From: Alcaligenaceae bacterium
GTDB lineage: Bacteria > Pseudomonadota > Gammaproteobacteria > Burkholderiales > Burkholderiaceae_B
Reading direction: 5' to 3'
Length of the DNA: 5,595 bases
Assembly (NCBI GenBank): GCA_012511095.1
Contig: JAAZGT010000211.1
Location: forward strand, 1 to 5,595
This document shows positions 1-5,595 of the stretch, one piece after another. Position 1 is the stretch's first letter. The number at the start of each line of letters is the position of its first letter. Made by a program: the position numbers and the translations under genes. A model generated the notes under the pieces. That model saw only the letters and a list, made by a program, of their open reading frames with translations. It searched no databases and was not told the DNA's origin.

Positions 1-16
1 AACCCAATACGATGGG

Positions 17-63
17 TAGAACTGAATAATTGTCTATTCTAAAGCCGAATTATTACAGTTTTA
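17..63 (+). repeat. AT-rich imperfect inverted repeat in the tssJ leader
   Basis: The left arm at 17-30 pairs with the right arm at 49-63. The core is AACTGAATAAT (20-30) against ATTATTACAGTT (49-60), which is complementary except for one bulged A at 55. Three further pairs, one of them a G-T wobble, extend the stem outward. The loop is 18 bases. Only two pairs of the core are G-C, and the right arm runs into TTTT at 59-62. It could be a protein-binding site for an operon regulator, an RNA hairpin in the leader, or a weak terminator of an upstream gene. The sequence does not decide between these. The pairing is seen directly; any function is inference. Confidence 0.4.
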
Positions 64-110
64 TTGAAGATTTATTAAGGCTTAGACAGAGTTCAATTGG
101 TTTTTTAAGC

Positions 111-116
111 AGGTGA
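111..116 (+). promoter_or_regulatory. Shine-Dalgarno sequence of tssJ
   Basis: AGGTGA is complementary to the 3' end of 16S rRNA. It ends 1 base before the ATG at 118 and 4 bases before the adjacent ATG at 121. The spacing favours 121 as the true initiator, although the two starts differ by a single methionine. Confidence 0.7.
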
Positions 117-117
117 A

Positions 118-639
118 ATGATGCAGGTGTTCTTTAGAAAGAGCGTTGCGGCAACGATTGCTATGGGGTTTTTATTAGCAGGTTGTGCAGCAACAGAGTC
201 AAAATTGGCAGTACCTTATGTGGTTGAATTAACAGCCTCAGATGATGTGAACTCTGGTGGTGGGCACAGACCCTCACCCATCAAAGTGACCGTTTATGAG
301 TTAAAAACAACCAACGCTTTTGACCTAAGTGATTTCTTTTCATTACAAAGCGATGCGCGTGCTGCTTTAAATGACCAGCTACTTAATGTTAATTCAGTCA
401 TTTTAACCCCAGGTAAAACAGAACGTATTACTGCCCATGGCAATGTTGATGCCAAGGCATTAGGTATTGTCGCTGCATACCGTGACTTAGATAACAGCCA
501 GTGGCGCCTAACCATCGATTTACCGGCCGCTAAAAGCACCAATATTTATAAGTTTTGGCAATTATCCCCTAGCTCAGCTCTGATTAATGTGGATGTCAAT
601 CGCAATGCCGTTCAACTACGCCCAGTGGAGCAGAGATAA
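118..639 (+). CDS. tssJ: TssJ, T6SS outer-membrane lipoprotein
   Basis: TssJ is the outer-membrane lipoprotein of the T6SS membrane complex, facing the periplasm and holding the C-terminal domain of TssM. The product is 173 residues, a normal family length. A lipoprotein signal peptide is clear: basic R7-K8, a hydrophobic stretch to about residue 20, and the lipobox LAGC with lipidated Cys23 (codon 184-186). The residue after the cysteine is Ala rather than Asp, consistent with Lol sorting to the outer membrane. The mature part shows the family pattern: an RPSPIKVTVYEL strand (51-62), an AF..SDFFSL segment (67-76) and a TPGKT turn (97-101), as expected for the transthyretin-like fold. Start: tandem ATGs at 118 and 121 share one Shine-Dalgarno, and 121 has the better spacing. 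It is the first visible gene of the operon, 35 bases before tssK. The assignment rests on the lipobox, the motifs and the gene order. Confidence 0.93.
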   Translation: MMQVFFRKSVAATIAMGFLLAGCAATESKLAVPYVVELTASDDVNSGGGHRPSPIKVTVYELKTTNAFDLSDFFSLQSDARAALNDQLLNVNSVILTPGKTERITAHGNVDAKALGIVAAYRDLDNSQWRLTIDLPAAKSTNIYKFWQLSPSSALINVDVNRNAVQLRPVEQR

Positions 640-640
640 C

Positions 641-664
641 AGCTTGATTGTTTGATAACAAGCT
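641..664 (+). repeat. Small hairpin in the tssJ-tssK spacer
   Basis: AGCTTG (641-646) is the exact reverse complement of CAAGCT (659-664), with a 12-base loop. It starts 1 base after the tssJ stop and ends 10 bases before the tssK ATG at 675. There is no poly-T tail, so it is not a terminator. The only alternative upstream start, TTG at 648, falls in the loop. It might modulate tssK translation or mRNA stability. A six-pair stem can arise by chance, so only the pairing itself is certain. Confidence 0.35.
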
Positions 665-674
665 TAAATTAATT

Positions 675-2021
675 ATGAATAGTTTTGATAAAGTTATTTG
701 GTCAGAGGGCATGTTTTTGCGTCCTCAGCATTTTCAGCAACAAGAGCGTTATTTAGAGCGTCAGTTAATTGAACGCTCTCAACGTGCCGAACATTATTTC
801 TGGGGTTTTAGTGAATTGCAGCTAGAGCCTACTGCCTTTTCTCAAGGTCGTTTCGCAATTAAAAGCGCTAAGGGCGTTTTTAAAGACGGTACTAGCTTTG
901 TGATTGATGAATCCAGTCATCTCCAAGAATTAGCTATCCCTGCCGATATTAAAGGTGAGCTGGTGGGGCTTGCTATTCCAGTGCGTCAAGCCTCTAGTCA
1001 ACAGGTTTCTTATGAAGAAGGTGAGGATGTTTTAGCGCGTTATGCCGTAACAGAACAAGAGGTGTTAGATACCACTGACACGACCTTAGGTTCTGTCAGT
1101 TTGCAATTGGGCCGTTTGCAGCTTCGTTTGATGCTAGAAAGCGAGGTTGATGGTAATTATGAGTTTTTGCCCGTGGCACGTATTAAAGGGTGGGATAGTA
1201 AAAATGCCGTGGTATTGGATACCGCTTATATACCACCGACCTTAAATTTTATTGAGGTCAAAAATGATTTGTTTGAATTCGTGGTGACCGCGGTTGATCT
1301 GCTCAATGAGCAAGTTAAGCGTCTATCGCGCCGTCTTTCAGTTTCTGCGGTGCAAAGTGGTAGTAGCTCACTGACGCAAATGATGATGTTGAATGTTATT
1401 AATCGCTATTACGCCTATTTTTATCATATCCGCACCTCCAATTATCATCACCCTGAGAAGTTTTTCTGTCACTTACAAATGCTGCTAAATGAAATGGCTG
1501 TTTACTTAAGTGAGAATCGTGCCTTAGATAAATTTGAAAGCTACAACCATGATGATTTACAAGCCTGCTTTGCGCCCTTAATGGCTCAGTTAGCTGGTGC
1601 ACTCAATATTGTCCTTGAGGATCCATATGAAGTCATTGAGTTGGTGGATAAGGGCCATGGTATTAGAGTTGGTCAGGTTAACGATCTAAATCTCATTAAG
1701 CATGCGGACTTTATTTTAGGTGTCGAAGCCGATATGCCCATAGAAAATCTCCGCAAGCGCTTCCCATCTCAAGCTAAATTTGGACCTGTGGAACGTATTC
1801 GAGATCTGGTTCATCTGCAGCTTCCAGGCGTGCATTTGCAAAATATTGACCAAATTCCTCCGCAGTTGCCGTATCACTCGGGATATGTGTACTTTGCCCT
1901 TGAGCAGAGTGGTGATTTATGGCAACAATTCGCTAAATCGGGTGTGATGGCCTTGCATTTAGCCGGTGAGTTTCCGGGCTTAGAAATGGAGTTCTGGGCT
2001 GTACGTAATAAAAACAGGTAG
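675..2021 (+). CDS. tssK: TssK, T6SS baseplate-to-membrane adaptor
   Basis: TssK is the trimeric cytoplasmic baseplate protein that links the TssE/F/G wedges to the TssJLM membrane complex. The product is 448 residues, typical of the family. The N-terminus carries the hallmark WSEGMFLRPQHFQQQERY at about 9-26, used by the TssFG-binding shell domain. Further conserved stretches are HHPEKFF (258-264), YNHDDL (290-295), FGPVERIRDLVHLQLPGV (369-386) and PYHSGYVYFALE (399-410). The last two lie in the C-terminal region known in the family to contact TssL/TssM. No signal peptide or membrane segment is seen, as expected. Start: ATG at 675 places the hallmark motif at the family-typical distance from the N-terminus. 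An in-frame TTG at 648 would add nine unusual residues and is less likely. Neither start has a convincing Shine-Dalgarno, so initiation may depend on translation of tssJ or on the AT-rich leader. The stop is 5 bases before tssL. Confidence 0.95.
   Translation: MNSFDKVIWSEGMFLRPQHFQQQERYLERQLIERSQRAEHYFWGFSELQLEPTAFSQGRFAIKSAKGVFKDGTSFVIDESSHLQELAIPADIKGELVGLAIPVRQASSQQVSYEEGEDVLARYAVTEQEVLDTTDTTLGSVSLQLGRLQLRLMLESEVDGNYEFLPVARIKGWDSKNAVVLDTAYIPPTLNFIEVKNDLFEFVVTAVDLLNEQVKRLSRRLSVSAVQSGSSSLTQMMMLNVINRYYAYFYHIRTSNYHHPEKFFCHLQMLLNEMAVYLSENRALDKFESYNHDDLQACFAPLMAQLAGALNIVLEDPYEVIELVDKGHGIRVGQVNDLNLIKHADFILGVEADMPIENLRKRFPSQAKFGPVERIRDLVHLQLPGVHLQNIDQIPPQLPYHSGYVYFALEQSGDLWQQFAKSGVMALHLAGEFPGLEMEFWAVRNKNR
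2016..2021 (+). promoter_or_regulatory. Shine-Dalgarno of tssL, overlapping the tssK stop
   Basis: AGGTAG contains an AGG core ending 8 bases before the tssL ATG at 2027, and its TAG is the tssK stop codon. A ribosome terminating on tssK therefore sits on the tssL initiation site, which suggests translational coupling. Confidence 0.55.
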
Positions 2022-2026
2022 ACCAG

Positions 2027-3322
2027 ATGTCTTCGACAGATTATAGCGATTCTAAAATGGGTCCTTGGGGCTCAGTCGGCGCTTTTCAGTCCGCACAAGC
2101 GACTGAATTGCGACCTGAAGATTATGTGATTAGTGGTTCTAACCCTTTAGTGGCGGCGGCTAATCCTTTGTTGGTGTTGATTCCACAAATTAGAAGCTCG
2201 AAATCTCATGAGGATTTGGATTTATTAAGAGAGCGTTTAGTTGATGAAATTCGACAGTTTGAACTAAGGGCACAACATGCCGGCGTGCCAAATGAAACGA
2301 TATTAGGGGCTCGCTATTGTCTTTGTACCGCCTTAGATGAAGCGTGTGCTTTAACCCCTTGGGGTGGTCAAGGACAGTGGTCGAGTAAGAGTTTATTAGT
2401 GACCTTCCACAATGAAACTTGGGGCGGTGAGAAGTTCTTCCAGTTACTAGCAAAACTCTCTCAAAACCCAAGTCCGCATATTGATTTATTAGAGCTATTG
2501 TACTTTTGTTTAATGTTGGGCTTTGAAGGGCGCTATCGAGTGATTGACAATGGTCGCTCGCAACTTGAGACCTTAAAGCAACGTCTGCTTTTAACCTTAA
2601 GAAATGTGCGTGGGCAGTATCCGAATTCATTATCACCCCATTGGCAGGCCGAGGCGATTTTAAATAAGGTAAAACGCTTACCTATACCACTGTGGGTAGT
2701 GGCACTGTGTGTGGTGTTTTTCGGTATGTTGGCTTATCTGGGATTTTCTTGGTTATTAGGCGGTTCATCGGATAAGTTATTTAGCAATATTGTTCGCGTA
2801 CAGCCACCGCGTATGCAAATCCAAGCACCCGTTGTGCAGCGTTCGATTGCAGTGCCTGACCGTTTAGCAACTTTCCTAGCACCTGAAATTAGAGAGAACT
2901 TACTCACGGTTCGTGATGAGGCCGATAGAAGTGTGGTGGTGCTTAGAGGAGATGGCTTATTTGAGTCTGGTTCGATACAAGTTCGTCAGCAATATCTGCC
3001 AGTTTTACATCGTGTGGCTGATGCTTTAAATGGCACAGTTGGTGCGATTTTGGTGACGGGCTATAGCGATAATGTGCCTATCAGAACCGTGCAGTTTCCG
3101 TCGAATTGGGAGCTTTCCCAAGCCCGTGCCGACTCAGTAAAAGCTTTATTAGAGTCACGTTTGCGCGATCCGAATCGAGTGCGTGCTGAGGGTAAGGGTG
3201 AGGCTGATCCTGTTGCACCAAATAACTCCGCAGAGAACCGTGCCCGTAACCGTCGTGTTGAGATTACTTTATTAGTCTCACCTGTTAGTGAACAAAGTCA
3301 GTTAAGAGAGCCATTGCGATGA
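2027..3322 (+). CDS. tssL: TssL, DotU-family inner-membrane protein with C-terminal OmpA/MotB-like domain
   Basis: TssL is the inner-membrane T6SS component that binds TssM and docks TssK. This 431-residue form is the extended type. A cytoplasmic DotU/IcmH helical domain spans about 38-205, with ALDEAC (102-107), FHNETWGGEKFF (127-138) and LELLYFCLMLGFEGRYR (155-171). One hydrophobic helix follows at about 219-245. A short periplasmic linker leads to an OmpA-family domain at about 300-417, containing GYSDN (345-349), PSNWELSQARA (358-368) and NRARNRRVEI (404-413). In OmpA-family domains the Asp of the (T/S)DN motif and the Arg of LSxxRA bind diaminopimelate of peptidoglycan. Both are present here (D348, R367), so wall binding is expected. 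Shorter TssL proteins lack this domain and rely on a separate protein such as TagL/SciZ. The ATG at 2027 has a Shine-Dalgarno at 2016, and the 3' end overlaps tssM by ATGA. Confidence 0.95.
   Translation: MSSTDYSDSKMGPWGSVGAFQSAQATELRPEDYVISGSNPLVAAANPLLVLIPQIRSSKSHEDLDLLRERLVDEIRQFELRAQHAGVPNETILGARYCLCTALDEACALTPWGGQGQWSSKSLLVTFHNETWGGEKFFQLLAKLSQNPSPHIDLLELLYFCLMLGFEGRYRVIDNGRSQLETLKQRLLLTLRNVRGQYPNSLSPHWQAEAILNKVKRLPIPLWVVALCVVFFGMLAYLGFSWLLGGSSDKLFSNIVRVQPPRMQIQAPVVQRSIAVPDRLATFLAPEIRENLLTVRDEADRSVVVLRGDGLFESGSIQVRQQYLPVLHRVADALNGTVGAILVTGYSDNVPIRTVQFPSNWELSQARADSVKALLESRLRDPNRVRAEGKGEADPVAPNNSAENRARNRRVEITLLVSPVSEQSQLREPLR
3304..3310 (+). promoter_or_regulatory. Probable Shine-Dalgarno of tssM inside the tssL 3' end
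   Basis: AAGAGAG is a partial, purine-rich match ending 8 bases before the tssM ATG at 3319. With the ATGA stop-start overlap at 3319-3322, it supports that start and coupled translation of tssL and tssM. Confidence 0.4.
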
Positions 3323-5595
3323 GATGGTTAATCGATTTACCCAATAGAATTTTTAGCATTATTTTTAGTCGTGGCCTATGGACCTTTTTCGGTTTACTGA
3401 TTTTGTCATGGCTCATCTGGTATTTAGGTCCATCGGTGGCTGTGGGGCAATGGTATCCACTAGAAGACCGTATGGTGCGGACTTATCTGATAGCGGCAAT
3501 CTTCGGGATTTGGTTGCTTCGATTGATTTGGCGTAAATGGCGCGAAGGACGCCTAAACGCAAAGCTGTTAGGTCAAATTCGTAAACCTAAAAATGAGGCT
3601 GCGCTCAAAGACTTACCAGAAGCAGAGCAAGAAGAGTTAAAGGTCCTTTCTGAGCGCTTTGATGAGGCGGTGGCTTTATTAAAGCATGCACGCTTTGAGC
3701 AGGGCATTGACCGTTCGCCTTTAGCGCGCTTTTCTAAACAATACCTGTATCAATTGCCTTGGTACGTATTTATTGGTGCCCCAGGTTCGGGTAAAACGAC
3801 GGCCTTAATTAATTCAGGCTTAAACTTTCCGCTTGCAGAGAAATTCGGTAAAGTGGCCCTTAAAGGCGTAGGTGGTACCCGTAACTGTGATTGGTGGTTC
3901 ACTGATGAAGCGGTGCTCTTAGATACTGCAGGACGTTATACCACGCATGAAAGTGATCCCACTGGTGATGAAAAAGAATGGAAAGGCTTTCTTAACCTAT
4001 TAAGTAAGTACCGTGGTCGCCAACCGATTAATGGTGTCATGCTAACGGTTAGTATTGCCGACCTACTCAGTACTAATGCCACCGACCGAGCTCAACACGC
4101 CTTAGTTTTAAAACAGCGTTTACAAGAGTTGCGCGATGAGTTGGGTATTGAGTTTCCAGTCTATGTTTTGGTGACCAAAATCGATTTATTAAGCGGTTTT
4201 GAGTCGTATTTCCATGATTTAAGCATGGAAGAGATGCAACAGGTTTGGGGCTTTACCATTCCTTATGAAAATTCCCAGAAAAAAGACTTTGAGTTATTAC
4301 CTGTATTTGATCAGGAGTATTTATTACTACAGGAGCGACTGTTTGACTCCTTACCCGATGTCTTAATGCGTTTAGGCGATGAAAAAGACAAAGCCATGGC
4401 CTATGTTTTACCGCAGCAATTTGCTAATTTGCGAATGATTTTAGGCGGTTTCTTAAGTGATGTCTTTTCTAGTTCTAAATTTGAACAACGTGTGATTCCC
4501 CGTGGCGTTTATTTTACGAGTGGAACCCAAGGTGGTTTAGGTTTTGATAAGGTCGCGGGACAGCTGAAACGCTATATGCGTCTCGATGGTATGCAGCAAA
4601 GCCAAAGCATGCAGCCAGGTGATGGCGGCAAAAGCTTTTTCCTAAGGCAGTTACTACAAAATGTGGTGTTTCAGGAAGCTGGCTTAGCTGGATTAAACCT
4701 TAAGTGGGAGCAGCGTAAACGCAATATCCAGTGGTCAGCTTATGGATTGATGGGCTCACTTCTTATGGTGGCGCTACTGGTTTGGGGTAATAGCTACTTT
4801 AAAAATAAAAGCTATCTGGCTCATGTAGAAGAAAAGGTGCCACCCTTACAAACGCTCTCAGACAATATCAAAATCACCCATGAAGGCGATGTGTTGAGTG
4901 CGCTACCGTTTTTAAATAGCGCTTTGTTATTGGCGGATGGGCCTAATTTTAAAGTCGACAAAAGTCCTTGGAGTCACCATTTTGGTCTTTATCAGGGTAA
5001 TAAAATTAAAGCGGCAGCCAAAAGTGTTTATCAAGATGCCTTAAAAAATGTCTTATTACCTCAGGTGGCTAAACGTGTAGAAACCTCTTTGCGTCATGCC
5101 AGTCCGGCCGATTTAGAGTTGTCTTATGAGGCCTTAAGAGCTTATTTAATGATGTACGAGCCTGCTCGATATGATGCAGCCTATATGAAGACATGGATTC
5201 TGGCTGATTTAAATAAGATTTTACCGACAAATTTCACCACGGAACATTACAACCTGCTAGAGCAACACATTGATAATTTAGTGAGCAATGGGGTGCTTAT
5301 TTCACCATTTCCCAAAGATGAGGATTTGGTTGCCTTGGTGCGAGATAGCTTAAATCGAGTGTCTATTGCTCAACGTGCTTATAGTCGTATTGAGCGCATT
5401 TTGACCAGCGAGGCGGGAACGCCTAGTAGTGTAATGAGCTTAGGCGGTTCCCAAGCCTCCACAGTATTTAAAAGAAGTAGTGGTAGTGCTTTGAATCAAG
5501 GGGTCCCTGCTTTTTTTTCTTTTAATGGCTATTGGAATGTCTTTGATAAGCGAGTAGAGCGTGAAACCGTTCGTTTACGTGAAGACGATGTATGG
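3319..5595 (+). CDS. tssM: TssM, IcmF-family inner-membrane protein (3' end outside the window)
   Basis: TssM is the large inner-membrane subunit that crosses the periplasm to meet TssJ and binds TssL. The frame is open for 759 codons to the window edge. The family is usually around 1,100-1,200 residues, so the C-terminal third, including the TssJ-binding region, is not seen. Two membrane helices lie at about 20-37 and 55-71. The cytoplasmic domain that follows has Walker A GAPGSGKT (153-160, K159), GGTRNCDWWF just before the Walker B-like LLDTAGRY (200-207, D202), and the guanine-type TKID (286-289). The IcmF-related signature RGVYFTSGTQGG is at 395-406 and FQEAGLAGLN at 451-460. A third membrane helix spans about 473-492, and periplasmic helical sequence follows, with FGLYQGNK (555-562), YEALRAYLMM (603-612) and VPAFFSFNGYW (729-739). 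The start overlaps the tssL stop as ATGA. Family work is divided on whether the nucleotide site is needed in every system; all its motifs are intact here. Confidence 0.95.
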   Translation, partial: MRWLIDLPNRIFSIIFSRGLWTFFGLLILSWLIWYLGPSVAVGQWYPLEDRMVRTYLIAAIFGIWLLRLIWRKWREGRLNAKLLGQIRKPKNEAALKDLPEAEQEELKVLSERFDEAVALLKHARFEQGIDRSPLARFSKQYLYQLPWYVFIGAPGSGKTTALINSGLNFPLAEKFGKVALKGVGGTRNCDWWFTDEAVLLDTAGRYTTHESDPTGDEKEWKGFLNLLSKYRGRQPINGVMLTVSIADLLSTNATDRAQHALVLKQRLQELRDELGIEFPVYVLVTKIDLLSGFESYFHDLSMEEMQQVWGFTIPYENSQKKDFELLPVFDQEYLLLQERLFDSLPDVLMRLGDEKDKAMAYVLPQQFANLRMILGGFLSDVFSSSKFEQRVIPRGVYFTSGTQGGLGFDKVAGQLKRYMRLDGMQQSQSMQPGDGGKSFFLRQLLQNVVFQEAGLAGLNLKWEQRKRNIQWSAYGLMGSLLMVALLVWGNSYFKNKSYLAHVEEKVPPLQTLSDNIKITHEGDVLSALPFLNSALLLADGPNFKVDKSPWSHHFGLYQGNKIKAAAKSVYQDALKNVLLPQVAKRVETSLRHASPADLELSYEALRAYLMMYEPARYDAAYMKTWILADLNKILPTNFTTEHYNLLEQHIDNLVSNGVLISPFPKDEDLVALVRDSLNRVSIAQRAYSRIERILTSEAGTPSSVMSLGGSQASTVFKRSSGSALNQGVPAFFSFNGYWNVFDKRVERETVRLREDDVW

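Noticed and set aside
2..17. Short hairpin ACCCA/TGGGT at the window start.
   Set aside because: Five base pairs with no following T-run. Too short to call a terminator, and it overlaps the longer inverted repeat by one base.
1..42. Possible C-terminal tail of an upstream + strand gene (13 open codons, then TAA at 40-42).
   Set aside because: Thirteen codons are too few to recognise a family, and an open stretch of this length is common by chance. Not reported as a gene.
30..56. Possible sigma-70 promoter with TTGTCT (30-35) and TATTAC (51-56).
   Set aside because: The -35 matches poorly, the spacing is 15 bases, and AT-rich sequence yields such matches easily. No TGGCAC-N5-TTGC type sigma-54 site was seen either.
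294..542. Minus-strand open frame of 82 codons.
   Set aside because: Lies wholly inside tssJ, shows no recognisable protein features, and the + strand frame encodes a clear TssJ.
648..674. TTG at 648 as the tssK start, adding nine residues.
   Set aside because: No Shine-Dalgarno, a rare start codon inside a hairpin loop, and the family N-terminus fits the ATG at 675.
1399..1602. Minus-strand open frame of 67 codons.
   Set aside because: Antisense shadow inside tssK, overlapping the conserved HHPEKFF and YNHDDL coding segments on the + strand.
2190..2636. Minus-strand open frame of 148 codons.
   Set aside because: Antisense to the conserved DotU domain of tssL. Its translation resembles no family I know and has no domain-like pattern.

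Overview
The window carries four consecutive genes of a type VI secretion system (T6SS), all on the + strand: tssJ, tssK, tssL and the first two thirds of tssM. Every gene is intact where visible, with no frameshift, insertion sequence, RNA gene or CRISPR array. The set is T6SS-specific, which points to a Gram-negative proteobacterium. Base composition is AT-rich for the group, with TTA the favoured leucine codon, and it looks uniform across the four genes. A moderate- to low-GC gamma- or betaproteobacterium would fit, but the genus cannot be read from this sequence.

Layout: positions 1-117 are a non-coding leader with an AT-rich inverted repeat at 17-63 and a good Shine-Dalgarno sequence just before tssJ. 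tssJ (118-639) encodes the outer-membrane lipoprotein. A 35-base spacer with a small hairpin and no evident Shine-Dalgarno follows. tssK (675-2021) encodes the baseplate-to-membrane adaptor. Five bases after its stop, tssL (2027-3322) encodes a DotU/IcmH-type inner-membrane protein with one membrane helix and a fused periplasmic OmpA/MotB-like peptidoglycan-binding domain. tssM (3319 to the window edge) overlaps tssL by ATGA and encodes an IcmF-family protein with intact Walker A, Walker B and TKxD nucleotide-binding motifs. Its C-terminal part lies beyond the window.

The four products form one physical unit. TssJ (outer membrane), TssM (spanning the periplasm) and TssL (inner membrane) make the trans-envelope complex, and TssK docks the cytoplasmic baseplate onto its TssL/TssM face. 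The OmpA-like domain of TssL probably anchors the complex to the cell wall. The tight spacing implies a single transcript and translational coupling at least at tssL-tssM. Sheath, tube, spike, ClpV and effector genes are not in view, so whether the system is complete, and what it targets, cannot be told here.

I see no undescribed system. The items worth a second look are small: the leader inverted repeat, the tssJ-tssK spacer hairpin with unclear tssK initiation, the MotB-like wall-binding domain of TssL, and the intact nucleotide-binding site of TssM.
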